Source of the DNA: Rhodopseudomonas pseudopalustris
GTDB taxonomy: Bacteria; Pseudomonadota; Alphaproteobacteria; Rhizobiales; Xanthobacteraceae
Reading direction: 5' to 3'
Assembly: GCF_900110435.1 (NCBI RefSeq)
Contig: NZ_FODT01000010.1
Location: 62,001-126,000, forward strand
DNA: 64,000 bases
Part shown: positions 46,143 through 54,749 of the stretch, piece after piece
Numbering within the stretch: the first letter of the stretch is position 1
Layout of the letters: every line of letters begins with the position of its first letter
Position numbers and translations under genes: made by a program
The notes under the pieces: generated by a model
Databases searched by the model: none
What the model was told of the DNA's origin: nothing
The model's input: only the letters and a program-made list of their open reading frames with translations

Positions 46143-47756
46143 ATGGCAAAACCAACGGCGATGATTGTCGCGGCGCAGGCGGAAGCCGCCGAAGCGGGGG
46201 CCTCGATCCTGCAGGCCGGCGGCAACGCCGTCGACGCCGCAGTCGCCTGCGCCCTGGTCCAGGGCGTCGTCGATCCATTGATGGCCGGCATCGCCGGCTT
46301 CGGCAGCGCCAGCTTCTATCTTCCCGGACAACAATTTCACAAATACCTGGATTTCCATGCGCCTGCGCCCGCGGCCGCGCGCCCGGAGATGTGGGAGCAT
46401 CTGATCGAAGGCGAAGCGCGCGACGGTTACGGCTTCATCCTCAAGGGCAAGGTCAACGACATCGGCTATCAGTCGGTCTGCGTCCCGGCCTCGCTGAAAG
46501 CGCTCCACGCGGCGCATGTCAGGTTCGGCGCGCTGCCGTGGCGTGACGTCGTGGCGCCCGCGATCGACTGGGCCGAGCGTGGCTGGATGGTGCGTCCACA
46601 CGTCGAACTGTTCTGGTCCGATCCCGGCACGATGGGACGCGCCGCGGTCGTCGACCGGCTGACGTTCTCGGCCTCTGGCCGCAGGCTGTACTGCCGCGAC
46701 GACGGCACGCCGAAGCGCGTCGGCGATCTCGTTCACAATCCCGACTACGCCAATACGCTGCGCATGATTGCCGACGGCGGCTCGGACGTCTTCTACAAGG
46801 GGGAGCTCGGCCGTCGCATCGTCAGCGACATGCGTCAGAACGGCGGACTCATCACCGCCGAAGATCTTGCGGCGTATGAACCCAAATGGTTCGATCCGTT
46901 GCGTGGCAGCTATCGCGGCCACGACGTCACCACAAACAATCCACCCGGCGGCGGGCTGATGCTGATCGAGATGCTCAACATCCTCGAGCAGTTCGATCTC
47001 GCCGGCATCGGACACAACAGCGCCGAGTACATTCGCATCGTCTGCGAAGCGATGAAGCGCGCGACGGTCGACAAGGACAACGCCATCGGCGATCCGTCAT
47101 TTGTCGACGTTCCGGTCGCGCAACTGGCTTCGAAGGACTATGCGGCGGAGGTCGCCCGGAACATCGTGGCGGGCGGCAAGATCGAGGTTCCCCGGTTCAA
47201 TTCGGGGTTTCCGTCGAAAGATACCACGCACGTGTCGGTGGTCGATCGCGACGGCAACTGTGTGACGATGACGCATTCGCTCGGGATGCCGTCGGGCGTC
47301 ATCACCGAGGGGCTCGGCTTCTTCTACAATGGCTGCATGGCCGTGTTCGATCCGAGGCCCGGACGAGCCGGCAGCATCGCGCCCGGCAAGGCGCGGTTCA
47401 CGTCGGTTTGTCCGTCGATCGTCTTCCGCGATGCGAAGCCCTATCTGGTGATCGGCGCGCCGGGCGCGACACAGATCGCGATGGGCGTGCTGCAGGCGAT
47501 CCTCAACGTGATCGATTTCGACATGACCATGACGGAAGCCGTGAGTGCGCCGCGCTTCTCGGCGACCAGCAACAGCATCGACGTCACGAACCGGATCACC
47601 CACGGCGTCGCGCGTCAGCTCAAAGCCGACGGCTACGAGGTCATTCGCAGCCCCTACACATTCGGCATCGCCGCCGTGCATGGCATTCGTATCGACGGTG
47701 ACAGGCTGGACGGTGGCGCCGATCCGGGACATGACGGCCTCGCCATCGGGGTCTGA
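46143..47756 (+). CDS. Gamma-glutamyltranspeptidase family protein, no signal peptide
   Basis: A 537-residue Ntn-hydrolase precursor. The N-terminal part (VAAQAEAAEAGASILQAGGNAVDAAVACAL) and the tail of the large subunit (PGGGLMLIEMLNILEQFD) are typical. The nucleophile is T361 in DTTHVSVVD, where self-cleavage would make the small subunit of 177 residues. No signal peptide precedes the domain, unlike periplasmic Ggt, so it may act in the cytoplasm on an imported gamma-glutamyl or amide compound. GAGGAA precedes ATG 46143; the frame back to 45960 is not coding-like. It is followed 40 bases on by a solute-binding protein gene. Confidence 0.9.
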   Translation: MAKPTAMIVAAQAEAAEAGASILQAGGNAVDAAVACALVQGVVDPLMAGIAGFGSASFYLPGQQFHKYLDFHAPAPAAARPEMWEHLIEGEARDGYGFILKGKVNDIGYQSVCVPASLKALHAAHVRFGALPWRDVVAPAIDWAERGWMVRPHVELFWSDPGTMGRAAVVDRLTFSASGRRLYCRDDGTPKRVGDLVHNPDYANTLRMIADGGSDVFYKGELGRRIVSDMRQNGGLITAEDLAAYEPKWFDPLRGSYRGHDVTTNNPPGGGLMLIEMLNILEQFDLAGIGHNSAEYIRIVCEAMKRATVDKDNAIGDPSFVDVPVAQLASKDYAAEVARNIVAGGKIEVPRFNSGFPSKDTTHVSVVDRDGNCVTMTHSLGMPSGVITEGLGFFYNGCMAVFDPRPGRAGSIAPGKARFTSVCPSIVFRDAKPYLVIGAPGATQIAMGVLQAILNVIDFDMTMTEAVSAPRFSATSNSIDVTNRITHGVARQLKADGYEVIRSPYTFGIAAVHGIRIDGDRLDGGADPGHDGLAIGV

Positions 47757-47796
47757 TCGTTGTGGCCGAACCAATTCAATCAAAGGGAGAGAAATT

Positions 47797-49014
47797 GTGA
47801 AGACCAGAACGCTGCTTGCCGCTGCTGCAATGACGATGTCTGTAACGACGGCGGCGCGCGCTCAGGTCTCTGATGATGCAGTCAGGATCGGCGTGCTGAC
47901 GGATCACTCCGGCGGGTTCGCCCACCTCGTGGGCAAGCGCTCGGTGGACGCCGCGCAGATGGCGGTCGATGATTTCGGCGGCACGGTGCTCGGCAAACCG
48001 ATCTCGGTGATCACGGCGGATCATCAGAACAAGGCGGACATCGCCTCCGCGCTCAGCCGGAAATGGTTCGAGACGGAAGGCGTCGACGCCATCACCGACG
48101 TGGCCGGCTCCGCAGTGGCGTTGGCCACTCAGGAAATCGCCCGGTCCCGCAACAAGATCGTCCTGGTGTCGGGCGCCGCGACCACCGAACTGACCGGCAA
48201 GGCCTGCTCGGCGACGACCACGCAGTGGAGCTATGATACTTACGCGCTGGCGAAGGGCACGGCGGCCCAGGTGACCAAGCAGGGCAATGGAGCGTCGTGG
48301 TTCTTTCTGACCAGCGACTACGCATTCGGCCATTCGCTGCAGAATGAAGCCAGCCGTTTCGTCGAGGCGAATGGCGGCAAGGTGGTCGGCGCGGTGCGTT
48401 TTCCATTCGGGTCGTCGGACTTCTCGTCGTTCCTGCTGCAAGGTCAGGCCTCGAAGGCGAAGGTGATCGGACTGGCGATGTCCGGCGCCGACCTCATTTC
48501 GGCGATCAAGCAGGCGGGCGAATTCGGGATCGTCCAGTCCGGCCAGAGCCTCGCCGGCCTCGCGATCTACATCAACGATGTCGAGGGACTGGGGCTGAAA
48601 ACGGCGCAGGGCCTGACGCTGACCACCTCGTTCTATTGGGATATGAACGACGAGACCCGGTCATGGGCCAAGCGGTACATGGAGCGGTCGGGCGGGTTCA
48701 TTCCCAATTTCATTACCGCAGGCACCTACGCTTCGGTGATGCACTATCTCAAGGCGGTGCAGGCTGCGGGGACGGACGAGGGCACGGCGGTCGCGGCCAA
48801 GATGCGGGACATGCCGGTGAACGATTTCTACAACAAGGATGTCGCAATCCGCGTCGATGGTCGGGTCATGCACAAGACCTTTCTGATGGAGGTCAAGAAG
48901 CCCGCCGAATCGAAGTATCGCGGCGATTACTACAAGGTGCTGGCCGAAATGTCCGGAGACGAATCCTTCCGGCCGCTGTCCGAAAGCCAGTGTCCGCTGG
49001 TCAAGGCGAAGTAA
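47797..49014 (+). CDS. ABC transporter substrate-binding protein (branched-chain amino acid/amide type)
   Basis: A 405-residue periplasmic binding protein, type 1 fold (Peripla_BP_6). The start is GTG 47797 with AGGGAGA nine bases upstream. The signal peptide spans about 1-22 (AAAAMTMSVTTAARA-QV). VRIGVLTDHSGGFAHLVGKRS is the usual start of the mature domain. Relatives bind amino acids, amides or aromatic acids. No permease or ATPase gene follows, so it either shares a transporter encoded elsewhere or acts as an orphan receptor. Its likely co-transcription with the transpeptidase suggests they handle the same compound. Confidence 0.9.
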   Translation: MKTRTLLAAAAMTMSVTTAARAQVSDDAVRIGVLTDHSGGFAHLVGKRSVDAAQMAVDDFGGTVLGKPISVITADHQNKADIASALSRKWFETEGVDAITDVAGSAVALATQEIARSRNKIVLVSGAATTELTGKACSATTTQWSYDTYALAKGTAAQVTKQGNGASWFFLTSDYAFGHSLQNEASRFVEANGGKVVGAVRFPFGSSDFSSFLLQGQASKAKVIGLAMSGADLISAIKQAGEFGIVQSGQSLAGLAIYINDVEGLGLKTAQGLTLTTSFYWDMNDETRSWAKRYMERSGGFIPNFITAGTYASVMHYLKAVQAAGTDEGTAVAAKMRDMPVNDFYNKDVAIRVDGRVMHKTFLMEVKKPAESKYRGDYYKVLAEMSGDESFRPLSESQCPLVKAK

Positions 49015-49072
49015 CCGCGACGACAGCGTCACAGCCCAGCGCAATGGCGTAACTGTGTGATTGCCGAAAGTG

Positions 49073-49110
49073 GAAGGTGTGGCGACGGCGCGCTTGCGCC
49101 GCGCCCGGCA
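49073..49110. repeat. Diverged intergenic repeat, copy 2
   Basis: Matches 39795-39832 through the shared core GGCGACGGCGCG ... GCGCCGCGCCCG, with scattered changes. It lies between the binding protein gene and modE. Confidence 0.55.
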
Positions 49111-49135
49111 GCTTCGCGGCGACCTGCTGTTTTTG

Positions 49136-49170
49136 CCTTCCGCGAGATCAAGATCAGCATCAGCGCGCCG
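49136..49170 (-). pseudogene. 3' remnant of a copy of the small membrane protein gene
   Basis: The bases CCTTCCGCGAGATCAAGATC (49137-49156) are identical to the 3' end of the small membrane protein gene at 44701-44889 and are followed by further partial identity. Read on the minus strand it gives LMLILISRKA against LVLILISRKA. The rest of the gene and its start are missing. Confidence 0.5.
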
Positions 49171-49190
49171 CGCGCGGGCGGCGTCAAAAT

Positions 49191-49982
49191 TCAGTCGACG
49201 GCGATGATGACGTGATCCGGATCGAACGTCGCCGCGGCTTCCGAGCCTTCGACGATACCGAGATCCTCGATCTGGTGACGCTGGACCACTGCGACGAGCG
49301 TCTTGCCGTTGCCGAGGTCGAGATGCACCTCGGAGTGAACTTCCGCATCGATGCGCTGAATCACCGAGCCGCGGAACAGGTTGCGCCGCAGTTTCGCTGC
49401 GTCGTCCGGAGATACCAGGCGCACGAAGGGAGCTTTCACAATCGCCAGCGCCTTGCGGCCGGGCACGAGGCCGAGCTGCTCGGTCGCGGCATTGGTGATG
49501 ATCGCGTGAATCGCGTGGTCGTCCGAGACTTTGAGGATGACTTCGACGTCGACCGGCCAGCGCCGGATGTTGACCACCTCGGCATGGAAGATGTTTCGCG
49601 CCGATATTTTGAATCCGGTGCCCCACATCAGCGCGTCGCCGATGTCTTCGAGGCCTTCTTCGGCGATCAGCGACGATATCTTCGTGAGCTGATCTTCCAG
49701 GCGATGGAACACGGAAATCAGCCGCCGGCCTTCGTCGGTGATCTCGGCGGCGCCGCCGACGCGGCCGCTGGTCCGGGTCACGAATGCAGGCGTCGGCAAC
49801 AGATTGTTGATCGCGTCGACGGCCTCCCACGCGGTCTTGTAGCTGATCCCCGTCGCCTTCGCGGCCTTGCTGATGCTGCCGTGTTCGGCGACCGCCTCCA
49901 GCAGGCGGATGCGATCACGGCCGACCAGAACACGTCCGCCGCTCCGCAGCACCAGATATGCGTCGATCTTGTCTTCCGCCAT
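49191..49982 (-). CDS. modE: ModE-type molybdenum-responsive regulator
   Basis: A 263-residue regulator. The N-terminal winged helix-turn-helix (LLEAVAEHGSISKAAKATGISYKTAWEAVDAINN) is the ModE/LysR-like LysM-type DNA-binding domain. Two TOBE/MOP repeats follow (SARNIFHAEVVNIRRWPVDVEV and RNLFRGSVIQRIDAEVHSEV), which bind molybdate or tungstate in E. coli ModE. In E. coli, ModE represses molybdate uptake when metal is plentiful. Its gene follows the DUF2478 gene of the importer operon after 197 bases on the same strand. Confidence 0.92.
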   Translation of the reverse strand: MAEDKIDAYLVLRSGGRVLVGRDRIRLLEAVAEHGSISKAAKATGISYKTAWEAVDAINNLLPTPAFVTRTSGRVGGAAEITDEGRRLISVFHRLEDQLTKISSLIAEEGLEDIGDALMWGTGFKISARNIFHAEVVNIRRWPVDVEVILKVSDDHAIHAIITNAATEQLGLVPGRKALAIVKAPFVRLVSPDDAAKLRRNLFRGSVIQRIDAEVHSEVHLDLGNGKTLVAVVQRHQIEDLGIVEGSEAAATFDPDHVIIAVD

Positions 49983-50016
49983 CGCGTCGGGTCGCGTGAT
50001 TCAGATTGTTGATGGA

Positions 50017-50059
50017 GCATGATCCTTTGCAGGAAGCGGTCGCAGTTTCGGGATCATGC
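50017..50059. repeat. GCATGATCC palindromic repeat
   Basis: GCATGATCC (50017-50025) and GGATCATGC (50051-50059) are perfect 9-bp arms around 25 bases. It belongs to a dispersed GCATGATCC palindrome family I recall as common in Bradyrhizobium-group genomes. It lies between modE and the importer operon. Confidence 0.7.
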
Positions 50060-50179
50060 CGGAGGGCCGCAACCCTAGGCGATCCCGGCGCGGGGGGGAA
50101 GCGAGATGCAGCAACAGCGAAGGCTCCGCAATGCCGCATCGGCTGAGGCGCGGTCTGACTTGGCCGTCCGCTGACAGGT

Positions 50180-50803
50180 TCAGCCGTTGCTCGCCCGGCG
50201 TTGCGCGGCGAGGGCGTCGAACCAGGCGACGATGGCGTCCTGATCGCAGCTCAACTCCGTCCAGTCCGCGCCCGCGAATGCGATCCAGCCCGGCAGCATC
50301 GATTGCTCGACTGCAACGAGCGCGGGCGTCTGGTCGGCGACGGCGAGACCGACTTCCTCGCGAATGCCGCGTCCGGCGAGTTCTTCCTTGGCGAAGCGTC
50401 CGAACAGAACAAGGTCGGGCTGCGTGGCGATCGCCGCGGCGAGCCGCACCCGCGCCTGTGCGAGGCCATCGGCGCTGAGGATGCACGAGGTCGATCCCGG
50501 GCCGAGATCCTGCGACAGAGCGATGGAATCGCCGCGCGTGACGTCGTCGAGCCACAGCGAGGCGCGGCCGTTTGAATGCGGCGCGCCATTGCGGGGGACG
50601 ACGCCGGCGATCCGGGCGCCGGGCCGGGCGAGCAGGCGGTCCCGGACGGCGGCGAGCATTGTTTCGAGGGGATCGCCGGCGCGATAGACCACGACGGCGA
50701 GAGGAAACACCCCGCCGGGTCGTTCGGATGCGTCGGCGTTGGTCGCGGCGCGGTCAGCGTCATCGGCGCGATCGTGGCTTTGGTCTGGTTTGTTGCACGA
50801 CAT
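50180..50803 (-). CDS. DUF2478 family protein
   Basis: A 207-residue cytoplasmic protein. The central part (PLAVVVYRAGDPLETMLAAVRDRL ... RIAGVVPRNG) and ITDLGPGSTSCILSADGLAQA-like text match DUF2478, a family I recall near molybdenum transport and nitrogenase genes in purple bacteria. Its biochemical role is not known; the fold may be nucleotide-binding. It starts three bases after the ATPase stop with GAGGTG as the ribosome site, so it is the last gene of the importer operon. Confidence 0.82.
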   Translation of the reverse strand: MSCNKPDQSHDRADDADRAATNADASERPGGVFPLAVVVYRAGDPLETMLAAVRDRLLARPGARIAGVVPRNGAPHSNGRASLWLDDVTRGDSIALSQDLGPGSTSCILSADGLAQARVRLAAAIATQPDLVLFGRFAKEELAGRGIREEVGLAVADQTPALVAVEQSMLPGWIAFAGADWTELSCDQDAIVAWFDALAAQRRASNG

Positions 50804-50806
50804 CTC

Positions 50807-51607
50807 TTACACCTCGGAAACGGCCTGTGGGGGAGCGGGTGAGCGCGTCACTACACGACGCCCTGAGGGGGTCGATTCGAGGCAAAGCTCGACGCCATAG
50901 AGGCTGCGCAGACGAGGGGCGGTCAGGATGTCGTCGACAGCGCCGACTTCGAAGCGCTGCATCCGGCCGAGGACGGCGACGCGGTCGGCGATCGCGAAGG
51001 CCTGCTCCGGCTCGTGGGTCGACACCAGCAAGGATAGTCCCCGCGCCGCCAGCGCGCGGACCTGATCGAGCAGAGCGAGGCGATTGCCGATATCAAGGCT
51101 GGCGGTCGGCTCGTCCATCACGATGATGTCGGTGTCCTGGGCGAGCGCGCGCGCGATCAACATCAGCTGCCTCTGACCGCCCGAAATCCGATCGGCGGTC
51201 CGGTCGGCGAGGCCGGCGATGCCGAGCGCGTCCAGCGCGCGTCGGGCGGCGGCCATATCGTTGCGGCCCGGCGTCTCGAACAGGCCGAGCCGAGCGGTGC
51301 GGCCCATCACCACGATGTCGATCACGGTGTGGCTCGGATCGCCCTGGTAGGCCTGCGGCACCAGCGCGATGTGGCGGGCGATCTGCTCGCGGCGCATCGT
51401 CGTGATGTCGCGGCCGCCGATCAGGATCTGGCCGCGCAGCGGCGGCAGCAGGCCGAGGATGGTCTTGAACAGCGTCGTCTTGCCGACGCCGTTGGGTCCC
51501 ATCAGACAGGTGGTGCTGCCGCCTGTCAGATCGAGGTCGATGCCGTCGAACAGCGTCACGCCGTCGTAACCGATCGCCACGTTCCGCAGGGAGAGGCAAG
51601 CCGTCAT
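50807..51607 (-). CDS. ABC importer ATPase (FecE/BtuD/MolC type)
   Basis: A 266-residue ATPase. Walker A GPNGVGKTT, Q-loop LVPQAYQ, signature ISGGQRQL, Walker B IIVMDEPTAS and the H-loop STHEPEQ are intact. It pairs with the preceding FecCD-type permease. The start is ATG 51607, which overlaps the permease stop as ATGA with GGAGG upstream; ATG 51619 is an alternative. Confidence 0.93.
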   Translation of the reverse strand: MTACLSLRNVAIGYDGVTLFDGIDLDLTGGSTTCLMGPNGVGKTTLFKTILGLLPPLRGQILIGGRDITTMRREQIARHIALVPQAYQGDPSHTVIDIVVMGRTARLGLFETPGRNDMAAARRALDALGIAGLADRTADRISGGQRQLMLIARALAQDTDIIVMDEPTASLDIGNRLALLDQVRALAARGLSLLVSTHEPEQAFAIADRVAVLGRMQRFEVGAVDDILTAPRLRSLYGVELCLESTPSGRRVVTRSPAPPQAVSEV

Positions 51608-52668
51608 TCGCGCCTCCACAGCGCGCGCGTACCATGTCGGGTGATCAGCCAGACGAACAGGCCGCCGCCGACCAGCGCCGTCAACACGCCGATCGGAATT
51701 TCGATCCGCGCAACGGTTCGCGCCAGGGTGTCGACCACGACCATGAACGCCGCGCCGAGCAGGATCGACACCGGCAGCAGGCGGTCGAAGCGCGGCCCGA
51801 CCAGCAGGCGCGCCAGATGCGGCACCATCAGGCCGACCCAGCCGATCACGCCCGACACCGCGACGACGCTGGCGGTGATCAGGGTTGCGGCGGCGATCAC
51901 CACCTGCCGGGTGCGGCGTGCGTCGACGCCGAGCGCGCGGGCGTCGTCATCGCCGAGCGACAGCACGGCGATCCGCCAGCGCAGCAGGAATAACGGGACC
52001 AGCCCGATCGCCACGGTCGGGATCACCACCGCAAGGTCTTCGGGACGGATGCTGGCGAGGCTGCCGAGCAACCAATAGGTGATCATCGGCAGTTGCGAGT
52101 AGGGGTCGGCGACGATCTTGACCAGGGAGATCGCCGCCGCCGCGATGGCGCCGACGACGATGCCGGCGAGGACCAGCATCAGAATGTCGCCGCGTTCGCG
52201 CAGCGACCAGGCGAGGGCGGAGACCAGGACGACGGTCAACGAACCGGTGACGAAGCCCATCAGTTCGATCACCGCGATCGGAAAGCCGAACAGGATGCCG
52301 ATCACCGCGCCGAACCCGGCGCCGTGCGAGACGCCGAGAATGTCGGGCGACACCAGCGGATTGCGGAACAGACACTGATACGCCGCGCCGGCCGCGGCCA
52401 GCGCAGCGCCGACGCAGATCGCGGCGGCGATGCGCGGCAGACGAACCTGGAACAGCACGATCGCGGCCTGCCCATCGTCGCGACCGCCGGCGAGCCGATC
52501 CAGCATCGCGGCGATGACCTCGCCCGGTGCAATCGGGTAAGGCCCGGTTCCCGCGGCGATCACCACGACGAAAGCCAGAACAGCGGCGAGACCGATCACG
52601 ACCGGCGTGATCCTCTGGCTTGCCACGTCAGTGACCAGAGCCTTTGAGAAGGTTTTCAATCTCCGCAT
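51604..52668 (-). CDS. FecCD-family ABC importer permease
   Basis: A 354-residue protein with about ten predicted membrane helices. The family marks are LFRNPLVSPDILGVSHGAGFGA and IGWVGLMVPHLARLLVGPRFDRLLP. This family imports ferric siderophores, vitamin B12, heme and, in the MolABC subgroup, molybdate. ATG 52668 overlaps the binding-protein gene by 41 bases. GTG 52626, just after that gene's stop, is a credible alternative. Confidence 0.92.
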   Translation of the reverse strand: MRRLKTFSKALVTDVASQRITPVVIGLAAVLAFVVVIAAGTGPYPIAPGEVIAAMLDRLAGGRDDGQAAIVLFQVRLPRIAAAICVGAALAAAGAAYQCLFRNPLVSPDILGVSHGAGFGAVIGILFGFPIAVIELMGFVTGSLTVVLVSALAWSLRERGDILMLVLAGIVVGAIAAAAISLVKIVADPYSQLPMITYWLLGSLASIRPEDLAVVIPTVAIGLVPLFLLRWRIAVLSLGDDDARALGVDARRTRQVVIAAATLITASVVAVSGVIGWVGLMVPHLARLLVGPRFDRLLPVSILLGAAFMVVVDTLARTVARIEIPIGVLTALVGGGLFVWLITRHGTRALWRRE

Positions 52669-53680
52669 CCGAAACGTCGACTTGATAGAACAGCCGATAG
52701 AAGCTGCGTAGTTCGGCCTCCCGCGCCGTCTTGGTGCGGTCGGGATAGAGCGTGTGGAGGAGGAGCGGCAAGCCGATCAGGCGATTGACGGAGGGCGGCA
52801 GATCGATGCTGCCGAACGGCTGGTTCGGAAGCAGAAACACCCGCTTCATCTTCACCGCCGGGACGACCTGCCATTCGGGGCGTTCCAGGATCATGCGGTG
52901 GACGGCGGGATCGATGGTCACGATCGTGTCCGGAGCCCATGCGATGACCTGCTCGGGCGAGACGCGCGCAAGGCCGCCGGCCTCGCGGACGCCGTCGACC
53001 ACATTGACGGCGCCGACCCGCTCGATGATCTCGGTGTTGATCGATCCACGTGATCCGGTTTCGAATCCGTCGAGGCCGCGGGCGAGATAGATGCGCGGCC
53101 GCGCCGCCGGCGGCACGGTCGCGACGACGCGGTCGACCTCGGCGAAGATCGTTTCGCTGGCGCGGGCGAGGGCTTCGCCGCGTTCGCTCACGCCCAGAAT
53201 GTCGGCGAGCAGCCGCAGCGCCGCCGGCGTGTTCTCGAAGCGCCCGTCGATCAGCAGATAGGGAATCCCGGTCTGCGCCTGGATGCGCTCGGCGATCGAT
53301 CGGTAGGTTTCATTTGTCGCGCCGAAATCGATGATGACGTCGGGCCGGCTCGCCATCAGGCGCTCGGTGCTGATGGTGTCGCCGCGTCCGGTGAGCCGTC
53401 CGAGTTCGGGGAGCTCATGCGTGGCCGGCAACAGGAACGGCTTGTCGATGTCGCGGGGCGCGCGCCCCCAGCCGATCATCTTGTCCGGCGCGACGACATA
53501 GAGCAGCACGCCCGCCGGCGGCCCCGACGCGAAGACGCGTGTGATGGTGTCGGGGACTTCGACGCGGCGGCCGGCGGAGTCGACGATGCTGCGGGCTTCG
53601 GAGTGAGATGCAGCGCCGAGGCTCAGGGCTGACAGGACCGGAACGATCAGCAGGATCTTGCGCCATGCGACGCCGATCAT
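52628..53680 (-). CDS. Periplasmic binding protein (FecB/BtuF/MolA type)
   Basis: A 350-residue exported protein. The signal peptide spans about 1-28 (LLIVPVLSALSLGAASHS). The type 3 binding fold has VPDTITRVFASGPPAGVLLYV near the start, the RPDVIID beta-strand and the long linking helix (about 160-185). The ligand cannot be read from sequence; nearby modE suggests molybdate or a metal-chelate. ATG 53680 lies two bases after the TrmO-like gene stop, with GGGAGAG as ribosome site. Confidence 0.9.
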   Translation of the reverse strand: MIGVAWRKILLIVPVLSALSLGAASHSEARSIVDSAGRRVEVPDTITRVFASGPPAGVLLYVVAPDKMIGWGRAPRDIDKPFLLPATHELPELGRLTGRGDTISTERLMASRPDVIIDFGATNETYRSIAERIQAQTGIPYLLIDGRFENTPAALRLLADILGVSERGEALARASETIFAEVDRVVATVPPAARPRIYLARGLDGFETGSRGSINTEIIERVGAVNVVDGVREAGGLARVSPEQVIAWAPDTIVTIDPAVHRMILERPEWQVVPAVKMKRVFLLPNQPFGSIDLPPSVNRLIGLPLLLHTLYPDRTKTAREAELRSFYRLFYQVDVSDAEIENLLKGSGH

Positions 53681-53682
53681 GG

Positions 53683-54180
53683 TCACTGCTCTCCCACGTG
53701 GAAATCGCCGGGCTTCTCCGGCGCCTGTGGGATGAAGGTCGATCGATCGGGCTTCAGATCCACCAGGGGCGTGCCGTCCAGGCAATCGAGGCCACGGACG
53801 AGAAGATTGGCGCCGTCGCGACCTTCGAGGCGCACGACCGACGTTCCGATCGGGTTTGGACGAATAGGTGAGCGGAGCGAAAACGTGCCGCGTGCGTCGC
53901 CGTCATCTCGGGGGCACTGCAGCAGCAGATCGCGCCGCGAGCGATGCAGCCAGTAGAACACTTCGATCAGTGCGTCGTCGCTGATGCCGGCCAGCGCCGG
54001 CACCCAGGTCTCGAACAGTTCGATCCGGCAGAGCGGTCCGTCCGGTCGGCCACGGCGCGGGCAGGCGCCGAGGTCCGTCCAGGGCGTGTGGATTCGGCCG
54101 ATGAACACCAGGCTGGCGTCTGTGCCGCCCCGCCAGTCCGTCGCCACTTCTCCCATTCTGATTTCGTTGTCCGCTTTCAT
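53683..54180 (-). CDS. TrmO/TsaA-like (YaeB/DUF62-like methyltransferase family) protein
   Basis: A 165-residue protein of the YaeB/TsaA family, whose characterised member TrmO methylates t6A37 in tRNA. Family stretches are [40 protein letters not shown] and DLKPDR. The last contact region and RPNPIG are intact. In this position it heads the metal-uptake operon rather than standing near tRNA genes. The start at ATG 54180 is preferred; the frame runs to 54300 through the operator-like motif. TrmO-like proteins next to such transporters may act on a metal ligand; this is speculation. Confidence 0.85.
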   Translation of the reverse strand: MKADNEIRMGEVATDWRGGTDASLVFIGRIHTPWTDLGACPRRGRPDGPLCRIELFETWVPALAGISDDALIEVFYWLHRSRRDLLLQCPRDDGDARGTFSLRSPIRPNPIGTSVVRLEGRDGANLLVRGLDCLDGTPLVDLKPDRSTFIPQAPEKPGDFHVGEQ

Positions 54181-54261
54181 GTCGTCGTCCAATCCGTTCG
54201 CGGCGCCGGCCACAGCCAAGCTCGAGAGCATTGGGCGTTCAGCCGGACCGGCATGAAACAA

Positions 54262-54284
54262 TATATGTACATTTTCTACATTAA
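54262..54284. promoter_or_regulatory. Operator-like motif, copy 1
   Basis: TATATGTA, 7 bases, TACATTAA: an imperfect dyad (ideal right half TACATATA). It lies about 80 bases upstream of the TrmO-like gene start. The same half-sites and spacing recur at 54503-54525. Confidence 0.5.
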
Positions 54285-54422
54285 CGGAACTCCCGGTCAA
54301 TGGAATGCCGGGCGCTGCCCGATCGCGGGAATGAGTCGATTATGTGTCTTTTTGGTCGCATTTTGGCCGAAAACTGGCTCGTTCAAGCGGTAAATCGGGG
54401 CGAAATCGCATCCAAACACCGT

Positions 54423-54445
54423 AAATACACGTTTAAAGTGTATTT
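54423..54445. promoter_or_regulatory. Perfect inverted repeat, AAATACAC-N7-GTGTATTT
   Basis: Eight-base arms 54423-54430 and 54438-54445 around GTTTAAA. The 8-7-8 geometry equals that of the flanking operator-like motifs, though the half-site differs. It lies between the divergent importer and receptor genes. Confidence 0.5.
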
Positions 54446-54502
54446 TGAGGGATTGATCGCTGTTGGACGGTTGGCAAGTCGTCCCCAATCCCCAAAGATC
54501 AT

Positions 54503-54525
54503 TATATGTATTTCGGTTACCTAAA
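54503..54525. promoter_or_regulatory. Operator-like motif, copy 2
   Basis: TATATGTA, 7 bases, TACCTAAA, the same layout as copy 1. It lies about 225 bases upstream of the TonB-dependent receptor start. Confidence 0.5.
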
Positions 54526-54749
54526 TTGTGATGAGGCGCGTCCTCTCGTTTTCCGGGTTCGTCGGCCCAGTCGGGCCATCTTCATGTCGGCGGCCGGCCG
54601 ATCGCGCGGCGCAGTCCGAGGGACGCAGCCGCGCGGGATCCCGCGGATCGCGCCGACATCGCTGACCACCTTCCGATTTCGCACTGACAGTCGACGGCGC
54701 GAGCTGCGGTGCTTTCTTTCGACGCGCGCAATCCTGGACTGGGGGCAAA

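Larger units (their letters stand above)
54181..54749. other. AT-rich regulatory region between TrmO-like operon and TonB receptor
   Basis: About 570 bases, noticeably AT-richer than the rest. It contains two copies of a TATATGTA-N7-TACNTNAA motif and one perfect 8-bp inverted repeat with a 7-base spacer. Short open frames (for example 54300-54524) lack conservation hints. I see no gene. Confidence 0.6.

Noticed and set aside
54300-54524. Small frame in the receptor regulatory region
   Set aside because: Runs through both the inverted repeat and the operator-like motif and has no recognisable feature.
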